Assembly: GCF_964291045.1 (NCBI RefSeq) | Contig: NZ_OZ197277.1 | Location: forward strand, 1,364,001-1,428,000 | Length of the DNA: 64,000 nucleotides | Reading direction: 5' to 3' | DNA from: PALSA-1444 sp964291045 | Lineage (GTDB): Bacteria > Chlamydiota > Chlamydiia > Chlamydiales > Rhabdochlamydiaceae | In this document: in pieces, positions 44,808 to 51,995 of the stretch | Layout: every line of letters begins with the position of its first letter | Position numbering within the stretch: the first letter of the stretch is position 1 | Made by a program: the position numbers and the translations under genes | The notes under the pieces: generated by a model | Told to the model about the DNA's origin: nothing | Databases searched by the model: none | Seen by the model: the letters and a program-made list of their open reading frames with translations, nothing else

Positions 44808-44848
44808 AAAGAGCATTTACCTAGCAATAGGAAATGCTCTTTTTTTAT
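44808..44848 (+). terminator. Rho-independent terminator after the small lysine-rich gene
   Basis: AGAGCATTT pairs with AAATGCTCT and, inside, CCTA with TAGG, followed by a run of seven Ts. A textbook terminator 35 nt after the stop codon. Confidence 0.9.
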
Positions 44849-44902
44849 TCCCTCTCTGACTCTTATCTTGTAAAGTACTGACTTAACCTCTTTTCTTTGA
44901 GA

Positions 44903-45205
44903 TCATATCCCTTTCTTGTGATCTTTAGTGCCTAAAAGAGAGACACCTCTTACACGCACCATTTTTCTATTCCCTTTTTGTTCAAGCACACGCCTAGGTA
45001 GATGTTTAGCCCCTTTGCCCTCTTGACTTTCAGTCAATTTCCTGAAAAACCCGTAAAAAGGGGGTTTAAGCGCATTAAAATACTCAAACAGTGTTTGGAC
45101 CTCACCTATCCCCTTCAAGCGTCTAAAAAGAGGCTTTAAATGCGGTATGCGCCCTTTTTTTAAATGAGGGAATAAGATCACCCTCGCCTTAACAGCTTTT
45201 ACCAC
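44903..45205 (-). CDS. Doubtful basic ORF, 100 codons
   Basis: A GTG-initiated frame with GGAG 5 nt upstream, inside an otherwise gene-free 850-nt stretch. The product would be strongly basic (many K and R), with no recognised domain. The composition is compatible with a small nucleic-acid-binding protein but also with chance in a C-poor, purine-biased strand. Listed so the reader knows it exists. Confidence 0.25.
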   Translation of the reverse strand: MVKAVKARVILFPHLKKGRIPHLKPLFRRLKGIGEVQTLFEYFNALKPPFYGFFRKLTESQEGKGAKHLPRRVLEQKGNRKMVRVRGVSLLGTKDHKKGI

Positions 45206-45696
45206 CCCCTCTCCACCCTCTTGGCTCCCTTATCCTCTTCTTTCTGCAAAAGAGTTGCTTCGGGTAGGCCTTTCAAATAGGCCTCACTTTTCAGCTCAAT
45301 TGATAAAGAGCTAGATCATTTTTTTTAAGAAGACCTGCTAAAAGAGAGGTTAAAAGATGTGAAGCCTTAACATAATAAATAAATTTTTTAAACTCTAGAT
45401 TCTTAAAGGTTAATAAGGACCCTATTATTTGGCCAAAAGTTAAGGATGATCTTCTTTTTTATGAAAGTTTTCTCTCCTCTTAAAAAAACAGGAGGAAAGG
45501 GGCAATATCTTGTTTTTTTAGCCTAAATCTGATCTCCTAGAGGAAAAAGTTCTTCTCCCAGCGGATTTTTTTTGACTATAATACCTCAAGAGCGTTACAA
45601 AAGTCGTTCAAAGATGAAAAAAGCATCTCATTTTTGATCATTTGCTGAACATTTCAGCAATCTTAAATGAGTTAAAACATATAAGGAGAATTGGAA
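45206..45696. other. Gene-free stretch with a candidate promoter and leader hairpin for the SWIB gene
   Basis: About 490 nt. A perfect TATAAT at 45577-45582 is the best -10 element. A leader of roughly 110 nt follows, containing a hairpin (TTGCTGA 45642-45648 with TCAGCAA 45654-45660, loop of 5) that ends about 20 nt before the AAGGAG of the SWIB gene. The hairpin lacks a T-tract and could modulate translation. I looked for tmRNA, 4.5S and RNase P RNA signatures and found none. Confidence 0.4.
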
Positions 45697-45951
45697 ATGA
45701 TAAAGAAAGAATCCAAATTCATGCAACCCATGCGTTTAAGCGATGCTCTAACAGCTGTTGTGGGAAAAGGGCCAATGCCCCGCACTGAAGTGACAAAAAA
45801 ACTTTGGGAATACATCAAAGCAAACAATTGCCAAGATCCTAAAAATAAAAGAGACATTATTGCTGACGATAAACTCTCAAAAATTTTCGACGGCAAAAAA
45901 ACTGTTAATATGTTCGAAATGACAAAACTTGTTAACAAGCACCTTTCCTAA
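45697..45951 (+). CDS. SWIB/MDM2-domain protein
   Basis: An 84-residue protein that is essentially one SWIB domain: MQPMRLSDALTAVVG, RTEVTKKLWEYIKANNCQD, then KRDIIADDKLSKIFDGKKTVNMFEM. SWIB domains are eukaryotic chromatin-remodelling modules, and stand-alone copies are a chlamydial hallmark, thought to act in DNA or nucleoid transactions. AAGGAG lies 8 nt before the ATG at 45697. It has its own promoter region and terminator. Confidence 0.93.
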   Translation: MIKKESKFMQPMRLSDALTAVVGKGPMPRTEVTKKLWEYIKANNCQDPKNKRDIIADDKLSKIFDGKKTVNMFEMTKLVNKHLS

Positions 45952-45965
45952 TCAAGACATTAATC

Positions 45966-46008
45966 GGGGCTAAGAACATTTTTTAGTTTCCTAGCCCCCT
46001 CCCTCTTT
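45966..46008 (+). terminator. Terminator after the SWIB gene
   Basis: GGGGCTA (45966-45972) pairs with TAGCCCC (45992-45998), with partial inner pairing, followed by a pyrimidine-rich stretch ending in TTTTT. Confidence 0.6.
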
Positions 46009-46011
46009 TTC

Positions 46012-46773
46012 ATGAACAAATATAAAATCACTCTTGCCTATGATGGCACCTCTTTTAGCGGTTGGCAAACGCAGCAAAATGGGATAGCTATTCAAATGGT
46101 GATTGAAGACAAGCTCTCTATTTTATTACGTCACCCTGTCTCTTTAACAGGAGCTGGAAGAACAGATGCCGGCGTTCACGCTCAAGGACAAGTGGCTCAC
46201 TTTGAAACCGCTTTATCCCTGAACCTTTTTTCGTTCTTTAACTCTTTAAACGCCCTTTTACCCCTGACGATCCGGGTTTTAACTCTTGAACCTATCTCCC
46301 CTTCTTTTCATGCAAGATACTCAGCCATATCCAAAGAGTATCACTATTTAGTCGATCAAGGAAGGGTGTGTAGCCCCTTCCAAAGGCTCTATAGCCTTCA
46401 CCACCCTTTACCTTTAGATCTTAAAGCCTTAGAAAAAGGGTGCTCGTATTTTAAAGGGACTCATGACTTCACCTCATTTGCCAATAAATCGTCTGAGGGA
46501 GCAGCTGGAAAAAATGCAGTCCGGACCCTCTTTAGACTAGATATTAAAGAAACACCCTGCGGATTTCGGTTAGAGTTTGAAGGGAACGGTTTTTTGTATA
46601 AGATGGTTCGCAATATCACAGGGGTGTTACTCGATATTGGGAAGAAAAAACTTGCCCCAGAGGCTGTTTTGCAGCTGATGGAGGCTAAAGACCGCAGTCA
46701 AAGTAGTATGGTAGCTCCTGCAAAAGGATTAAGCTTAATCCATGTCATCTACCCGGATTTCTCTTTTCTTTAA
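46012..46773 (+). CDS. truA: tRNA pseudouridine38-40 synthase
   Basis: Isomerises uridines 38-40 in tRNA anticodon stems. The 253 residues open YKITLAYDGTSFSGWQ and contain the catalytic aspartate in GAGRTDAGVHAQGQVAHFET. HDFTSFA and FLYKMVRNITG follow. The start at 46012 lies only 4 nt after the terminator's T-run with no clear Shine-Dalgarno. The stop codons of truA and of the convergent atoC-like gene share the palindrome TTAA, so the genes overlap by 4 nt. Confidence 0.96.
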   Translation: MNKYKITLAYDGTSFSGWQTQQNGIAIQMVIEDKLSILLRHPVSLTGAGRTDAGVHAQGQVAHFETALSLNLFSFFNSLNALLPLTIRVLTLEPISPSFHARYSAISKEYHYLVDQGRVCSPFQRLYSLHHPLPLDLKALEKGCSYFKGTHDFTSFANKSSEGAAGKNAVRTLFRLDIKETPCGFRLEFEGNGFLYKMVRNITGVLLDIGKKKLAPEAVLQLMEAKDRSQSSMVAPAKGLSLIHVIYPDFSFL

Positions 46774-48053
46774 GTTCCTATCTTATGAACTTGATACTCT
46801 AAAATCTTAGTTCTTAAAGTCCGGATATTAATCCCTAACATTTTAGCGGCTAAAGTGCGGTTATATTGACATTTGGCTAAGGTGGCAAGGATGTGAAGTT
46901 TTTCCATCTCAGCTAACGTTTGAGAGGGGGGCTCTTGATGCTTAGTTGTTGCCTCTTGATCAAAAAAAAGGTGATGATGCTCAAGAGTATCTTTAGAATG
47001 CATGACAGTAGCTCTTTCAATCACATTAGAAAGCTCTCTCACATTTCCAGGCCAGGGATAATCAAGAAGAAACTTCTCTGCTTGAGAAGAGAGCTTTTTC
47101 CTTGGAGAAGTTTTGGAGCAGCTCCTTGCTAAAAAAGCACGCGCTAAAGGAATAATATCTTCTTTTCTCTCCCTTAAAGGAGGAAGATAAAGAGGAATCA
47201 CATTGAGCCGAAAGTAGAGATCTTCCCGGAAGGTTTTTTGCCCGATCATGGCTTTCATCGACCTATTAGAAGTAGCAATCAACCTCACATTCACTTTAAG
47301 CGATTTTACCCCTCCTACTCGTTCAAATTCTTGCTCTTGAAGTACTCTCAGGAGCTTACTTTGCAAAAGGAGCGGAATTTCAGATACTTCATCTAAGAGA
47401 AGTGTCCCTAGATGCGCCATCTCAAATCTTCCGATTCTCTTATCTAAAGCCCCTGTAAAGGCGCCTTTTTCATGGCCAAAAAATTCTGACTCAACAAGCG
47501 ATTCGGGAATAGCTGCGCAGTTTACTTTAATGAACGGGTGTAAATGTCTAGATGAGGCGTGATGAATATAACTTGCAATGACCTCTTTTCCTGTTCCTGA
47601 CTCTCCGCAAATGAAAACAGAGGCATGGCTACTTGCAATTTTTTGACTATCTATTAAAATCTTTTTCATTGCTACACTTTCTGCAATGATAGGGCTATTT
47701 GTATGGCCTTGTTCACCTTGAAGAGCACAGATTTCTCTTTTTTTCACGTGCGTGACTTTCGAAAGCAGTTTATCTAGATAAAGATCTGTGACGGGCCCCA
47801 CACCGTAATCAATCGCTCCTTGGCTAATCGCCTCAACTGCATGCGTAATATGTCCAATCAGAGGCACTACAGCAACAGCTGTCCCAGGAAATTCTTTTAA
47901 AATAGGTTTAAGGAGTTCCATCTCTTCAATGACGACAAGAGTAAACAGTGAGCGTCTCATTTCTTGAAGAACCATTTGTGTATTTCTCACAAATATGGTA
48001 TCACCTCGTGAGAGTAAAAAGGTTTTGCTGCTTTGAAGGAGAATGAGAGTCAT
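46770..48053 (-). CDS. Sigma-54-dependent activator of the AtoC/NtrC type with a degenerate receiver
   Basis: Transcription activator for sigma-54 promoters. Residues 1-110 are in the place of a receiver domain, but the conserved phospho-acceptor aspartate is missing (LVVIEEMELL stands where LxxLDxxMP would be) and the acidic pair near the N terminus is absent. The AAA+ domain is intact: Walker A GESGTGKE, the sigma-54-contacting GAFTGA, LLDEVSEIP as Walker B, and ATSNR and FREDLYFRLNV as sensors. WPGNVREL and a C-terminal Fis-type helix-turn-helix (NRTLAAKMLGINIRTLR) follow. In Chlamydia the homologue pairs with a histidine kinase gene nearby; none is seen here. The ATG lacks a Shine-Dalgarno. 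Confidence 0.9.
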   Translation of the reverse strand: MTLILLQSSKTFLLSRGDTIFVRNTQMVLQEMRRSLFTLVVIEEMELLKPILKEFPGTAVAVVPLIGHITHAVEAISQGAIDYGVGPVTDLYLDKLLSKVTHVKKREICALQGEQGHTNSPIIAESVAMKKILIDSQKIASSHASVFICGESGTGKEVIASYIHHASSRHLHPFIKVNCAAIPESLVESEFFGHEKGAFTGALDKRIGRFEMAHLGTLLLDEVSEIPLLLQSKLLRVLQEQEFERVGGVKSLKVNVRLIATSNRSMKAMIGQKTFREDLYFRLNVIPLYLPPLRERKEDIIPLARAFLARSCSKTSPRKKLSSQAEKFLLDYPWPGNVRELSNVIERATVMHSKDTLEHHHLFFDQEATTKHQEPPSQTLAEMEKLHILATLAKCQYNRTLAAKMLGINIRTLRTKILEYQVHKIGT

Positions 48054-48300
48054 GCGTGAGTTACCATTTAAATGTCACATTAATAAATTTTTTATTATTC
48101 TGCAAAAGAGAAATCTTTTTCTGCTTCTTCCCTTCTTACTCAGCTGCTCAGGGCTTGAAGAATCCGAGAAGCACCGCCTGAAAGAGCAACAAGCAAAAGG
48201 GGAATATATTTATAGATATTCTCATGAAGAGCCGCCTGTCATCCCTGATCCTTTGCCCAAGAAAAAAGCTCCTTACCCTTGGGAAAATAAAGATCAGTAA
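48052..48300 (+). CDS. Small lipoprotein, unknown
   Basis: An 82-residue protein with a hydrophobic stretch NLFLLLPFLLSC ending in a lipobox (LLSC, Cys32), then a short charged, proline-rich tail (about 50 residues). After signal peptidase II cleavage the mature lipoprotein would be tiny. AAGGAG at 48036-48041, inside the divergent atoC gene, is 10 nt from the ATG at 48052, which supports this start although it gives a rather long 20-residue N-region before the hydrophobic core. It starts head-to-head with the activator gene, overlapping by 2 nt. Confidence 0.7.
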   Translation: MRELPFKCHINKFFIILQKRNLFLLLPFLLSCSGLEESEKHRLKEQQAKGEYIYRYSHEEPPVIPDPLPKKKAPYPWENKDQ

Positions 48301-48359
48301 AAATGCATTTTTTTAAGAGATAGAAATTCCCCTTTCCTTCATAATACACTAAACTTAAC

Positions 48360-48443
48360 GCCGGTGTGGCGAAATTGGTAGACGTGACAGACTCAAAATC
48401 TGTTTCTAGCAATAGAGTGCTGGTTCGAGTCCAGTCACCGGCA
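48360..48443 (+). tRNA. tRNA-Leu (CAA)
   Basis: Acceptor GCCGGTG pairs with CACCGGC. The D-arm contains GGCGAAATTGG. The anticodon loop CTCAAAA gives anticodon CAA, reading UUG. A long variable arm typical of leucine tRNA is followed by GGTTCGAGTCC. The 3' CCA is not encoded. The HAD gene begins 20 nt later. Confidence 0.95.
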
Positions 48444-48463
48444 TCTTTACCCCCCCTCTACAG

Positions 48464-49150
48464 ATGGATTGGATTCACAATTTTGATTTATTCCTCTTTG
48501 ATTTTGACGGTCTCTTAGTCGATACAGAGCCTCTTCATTTTAAGGCGTATCAAATGATGTGTCAAAATAGAGGGTATTCTCTTCCTTGGACTCTTGAGAC
48601 GTTTTGTGCTATATCCCATTCAGATGGCCCAAATCTTCGTAACTCCATCTATGAACTCTTTCCTTCTCTTCAAAAAGAAGCGCCTAACTGGGAAACACTT
48701 AGGAAAGAAAAAAATCAAGCCTACTTTGAGCTCATTAAAACAGTTCCCCTCTCTTTAATGCCAGGTGTGACTCCTCTTCTTGAAAAGCTCAGCCACCATC
48801 AAAAAAAACGGTGCGTTGTGACCAATTCCACTTTAGAGCAGGTAAGCTTTATTCGAAAAAATAACCCTATTTTAGATTTAATTCCTCTCTGGTTTACAAG
48901 AGAGACATATCAAGAGGCAAAACCGTCTCCTGATGGGTATCTGAAAGCGCTTCAAACTCTAAGGCAAGAAGGTGACCGTGTGATTGGGTTTGAAGATTCC
49001 CTCAAAGGATATGAAGCACTAAAGCAGGCAAATATAAAAACTCCTCTTCTCATTTGCCCATCTAATCACCCTCAGCTAGAGTTAACAAAGGCTAAAGGAG
49101 CGCTCCACTTTTCTGATTTTTTTGCGATCCCTTTGCACTTTTGTAACTAA
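48464..49150 (+). CDS. HAD-superfamily phosphatase/phosphomutase
   Basis: A 228-residue HAD hydrolase of the beta-phosphoglucomutase / phosphoglycolate phosphatase group. Motif I is DFDGLLVDTE (nucleophile aspartate at residue 13, general acid at 15), motif II is VVTNST, the motif III lysine lies in AKPSPDGY, and motif IV is GFEDSLKGYEA. A helical cap lies between motifs I and II. The DTE/ED pattern suggests a small phosphate ester substrate; which one cannot be told. Position 20 nt after tRNA-Leu suggests shared transcription. Confidence 0.88.
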   Translation: MDWIHNFDLFLFDFDGLLVDTEPLHFKAYQMMCQNRGYSLPWTLETFCAISHSDGPNLRNSIYELFPSLQKEAPNWETLRKEKNQAYFELIKTVPLSLMPGVTPLLEKLSHHQKKRCVVTNSTLEQVSFIRKNNPILDLIPLWFTRETYQEAKPSPDGYLKALQTLRQEGDRVIGFEDSLKGYEALKQANIKTPLLICPSNHPQLELTKAKGALHFSDFFAIPLHFCN

Positions 49151-49332
49151 CGCCTTCTGAAAAGAAGATCCTCTCATATTTAAGATTCCCTAAAAATTTT
49201 TTTACTTAAGGCGCCTTATTTTCTCTTCTTCTTTGATGACAGCTGTTTTTTTCTTAAGAGAGATCTTAGTTTCTTAATTAGCCTCTTAGTCCTTTGATCC
49301 TCCACATAGCCTCATTTCTTTTACTTTAAATG

Positions 49333-49416
49333 ACACCTAGTTAATCTTTTAATGCTAGGTGTAAAGCTTTCATAAACGTTATCTTTATTCATCTTAGCGT
49401 CACGGTAAAATACCGT
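49333..49416. other. Two hairpins downstream of the decayed repeat gene
   Basis: ACACCTAG (49333-49340) pairs with CTAGGTGT (49355-49362), loop 14. ACGGTA (49402-49407) pairs with TACCGT (49411-49416), loop 3. Neither is followed by a long T-tract on either strand. They fall in the 265-nt space between the HAD gene and the repeat-gene remnant and may end the minus-strand transcript. Confidence 0.35.
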
Positions 49417-49656
49417 TATACCTTTACGGAAGCTCTTTTCACATAAGAAATAAAGTTCTTTAAATCAATAACCCTCTCAGAGTCCAGCTCAAAGGCCCTA
49501 ATAAAGAGATCTCCTCTTGAAAGAATCGTCTTCTCATCAAAAAGCATAATGCCTTCTTTATCATGCATTAACAGCGCTGCTAAATTGATAAGCCCCATGT
49601 TCATATGTGCCTAGCTGAATTTTCTCATCAGTCTTTAAACTATTTGCAAGATTAAG
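49416..49656 (-). pseudogene. Decayed 3' end of the 41-residue repeat gene
   Basis: Downstream of the stop at 49657 the same frame continues with LNLANSLKTDEKIQL, a recognisable start of a 16th repeat, before losing the pattern. In the next frame a 62-codon ORF (ATG 49604) reads INLAALL, then LSRGDLFIRAFELDSE, which matches the repeat consensus (NLAxxL, KELYIKAIKLNP). So at least one more repeat plus a C-terminal tail exists in a shifted frame. This is best read as an eroded gene end, not a separate gene. Confidence 0.65.
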
Positions 49657-51807
49657 TTAAGAACTTTCCTCTTGAGGATTTAGCTGGATGGCCTTAAGAT
49701 ACAGCTCTTTTTGTGTATAAAATTCTCCCTTTGAAAGCTCTACCATTTCATCCTTACTTAAACAATCTGCAAGATTACAATAAAAATTCCCCTCTTGAGG
49801 ATTCAGCTTAATGGCCTTAATATACAGCTCTTTTTGTGTATAAAATTCTCCACTTAAAAGCTCTACCATTTCATCCTCACTTAAACAATTTGCAAGATTA
49901 CAATAAAAATTTCCCTCTTGAGGATTAAGCTTAATGGCCTTAATATGCAGCTTTTTTTGTGTATAAATTTCTCCATTTAAAAGCTCTACTGTTTCATCAT
50001 CTTGTAAACAAATTGCCAGATTACAGTAAGAAATTGCCTCTTGAGGACTCAGCTGAATGGCCTTAGTATACAGCTTTTTTTGTGTATAAATTTCTCCATT
50101 TAAAAGCTCTACCATTTCATACTCACTTAAACAATTTGCAAGATTACAATAAAAATTTCCCCCTTGAGGATTGAGCTTAATGGCCTTAATATACAGCTCT
50201 TTTTTTGTATAGATTTCTCCATTTAAAAGCTCTACCGTTTCATCATCTTGTAAACAACTTGCAAGGTTATAGTAAGAATTTTCATATTGAGGATTCAGCT
50301 TAATGGCTTTAATATATAGCTCTTTTCTTGTATAGACTTCTTCATTTAAAAGCTCTACTGTTTCATCATCTTGTAAACAACTTGCCAGATTACAGTGAGA
50401 ATTTTCATCTTGAGGACTCAGCTTAATAGCCTTAAGATATAGCTCTTTTTTTGTATAAATTTCTCCATTTAAAAGCTCTACTGTTTCATCATTTTGTAAA
50501 CAACTTGCCAGATTACAGTAGGAAATTATATCTTGAGGATTTAACTGAATAGCCTTAAGGTAAAGCTTTTGCTGTGTATAGATTTCTCCATTTAAAAGCT
50601 GGATATTCTCATCATCTTTTAAATAATTCGCAAGGTTACAGTAAGCATTTCCCTCTTGAGGATTTAACTGGATGACCTTCAGATACAGCTCTTGTTGTGT
50701 ATAGATTTCTCCATTTAAAAGTTCTACTGTTTCATCCTCACTTAAACAATTTGCAAGATTACAATAAAAATTTCCATCTTGAGGACTCAGCTTAACGGCC
50801 TTAAGATATAGCTCTTTTTTTGTATAGATTTCTCCGCTTAAAAGTTCTACTGTTTCATCATCTTGTAAACAACTTGCCAAGTTAAAGTAAAAACCTCCAT
50901 CTTGAGGGTTTAACTGGATAACCTTAAGATACAGCTCTTTTTGTGTATAGATTTCTCCATTTAAAAGCTCTACTGTTTCATCCTCACGTAAACAACTTGC
51001 CAAATTACAGTAAGAACTTTCATTTTGAGGGCTCAGCTTAATGGCCTTAATATACAGCTCTTTTTTTGTATAGATTTCCCCACTTAAAAGCTCTACTGTT
51101 TCATCCTCACTTAAACAATTTGCCAAACTACAGTAAGAACTTTCATCTTGAGGACTCAGCTTAATAGCCTTAAGATACAGCTCTTTTTTTGTATAGATTT
51201 CCCCACTTAAAAGCTGAACAGTCTCATCATCTTCTAAACAAACTGCAAGGTTATAATAAGAATTTCCATCTTGAGGACTGAGCTTAATGGCTGCAAGATA
51301 CAGCTTTTTGTCTGTATAAATTTCTCCATTTAAAAGCTCTACTGTTTCATCCCCTTCTAAACAATTCGCAAGACTATAGTAAAAATCTCCAGATTGAGGA
51401 TTTAACTGGATAGCCTTAAGATATAGCTCTTTTTTCGTATGGATTTCTCCACTTAAAAGCTCTATTGTTTCACACTCTTCTAAAAGATTTGCAAGATTAT
51501 AGTAAGCCTTTTCGTCTTTGGAATTACAATTAATTGCCTGAATCCAAGACTCTTTTGTGGCATCGCATCGATCGCTTAATGATTTGATGATTTGATCAGC
51601 ATTTGAAAAATTTGATTCTGTCTTAACATCTTTGTTGTGATTTGTTGCTAAAATGGTGCTACCAATTTGCTCTGTTTTTGAGGCCTCTACTCGAAGCTTT
51701 TTAGAGCACTTTTCATCATCATCTCTTTCTAAAATGGGGGTTAAATTTTCTTGGTACCGATGGGCCTCTGATTCAGGTGTCATTAAAGAATGGGGTCTAA
51801 TTGTCAT
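49657..51807 (-). CDS. TPR-like protein made of fifteen 41-residue repeats
   Basis: A 716-residue cytosolic protein. After a polar 90-residue N terminus, about 15 near-identical repeats of 41 residues run to the end: YCNLANCL, then DETVELLNGEIYT, then KKELYLKAIKLNPQ. The helix A/helix B pattern with NLA and LYLKAI positions is TPR/Sel1-like, with an inserted DETVELL hairpin. The copies differ by only a few residues, so they probably spread by recombination. The stop falls inside what would be the next repeat, so the original protein was longer. It probably binds proteins; the partner is unknown. The Shine-Dalgarno is weak. Confidence 0.75.
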   Translation of the reverse strand: MTIRPHSLMTPESEAHRYQENLTPILERDDDEKCSKKLRVEASKTEQIGSTILATNHNKDVKTESNFSNADQIIKSLSDRCDATKESWIQAINCNSKDEKAYYNLANLLEECETIELLSGEIHTKKELYLKAIQLNPQSGDFYYSLANCLEGDETVELLNGEIYTDKKLYLAAIKLSPQDGNSYYNLAVCLEDDETVQLLSGEIYTKKELYLKAIKLSPQDESSYCSLANCLSEDETVELLSGEIYTKKELYIKAIKLSPQNESSYCNLASCLREDETVELLNGEIYTQKELYLKVIQLNPQDGGFYFNLASCLQDDETVELLSGEIYTKKELYLKAVKLSPQDGNFYCNLANCLSEDETVELLNGEIYTQQELYLKVIQLNPQEGNAYCNLANYLKDDENIQLLNGEIYTQQKLYLKAIQLNPQDIISYCNLASCLQNDETVELLNGEIYTKKELYLKAIKLSPQDENSHCNLASCLQDDETVELLNEEVYTRKELYIKAIKLNPQYENSYYNLASCLQDDETVELLNGEIYTKKELYIKAIKLNPQGGNFYCNLANCLSEYEMVELLNGEIYTQKKLYTKAIQLSPQEAISYCNLAICLQDDETVELLNGEIYTQKKLHIKAIKLNPQEGNFYCNLANCLSEDEMVELLSGEFYTQKELYIKAIKLNPQEGNFYCNLADCLSKDEMVELSKGEFYTQKELYLKAIQLNPQEESS
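49660..51530 (-). repeat. 123-nt tandem repeats, about 15 copies
   Basis: DNA-level direct repeats with a 123-nt period (TACCATTTCA recurs at 49741 and 49864, for example), coding the 41-residue units. High nucleotide similarity between copies marks a likely site for unequal recombination. Confidence 0.9.
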
Positions 51808-51995
51808 ACCACAACCTAAAGTTTAATTTTATTAATATACAGATTTTAAAGCGGTCCATGGACTGATTTGCCATACAGTAGCCACGCCTATGTCTCAAAA
51901 ATGAGATATTAACTATTTCTTCAGTTTAAAGCAAAATATCTATTAGATAGCCCTGAGCGATTAAAAATAGTCTTATTTGCGTGTGTCACTCTAAT

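Noticed and set aside
44849..45690. Search for tmRNA, 4.5S RNA or RNase P RNA in the long non-coding stretch
   Set aside because: None of the conserved core sequences was found on either strand.
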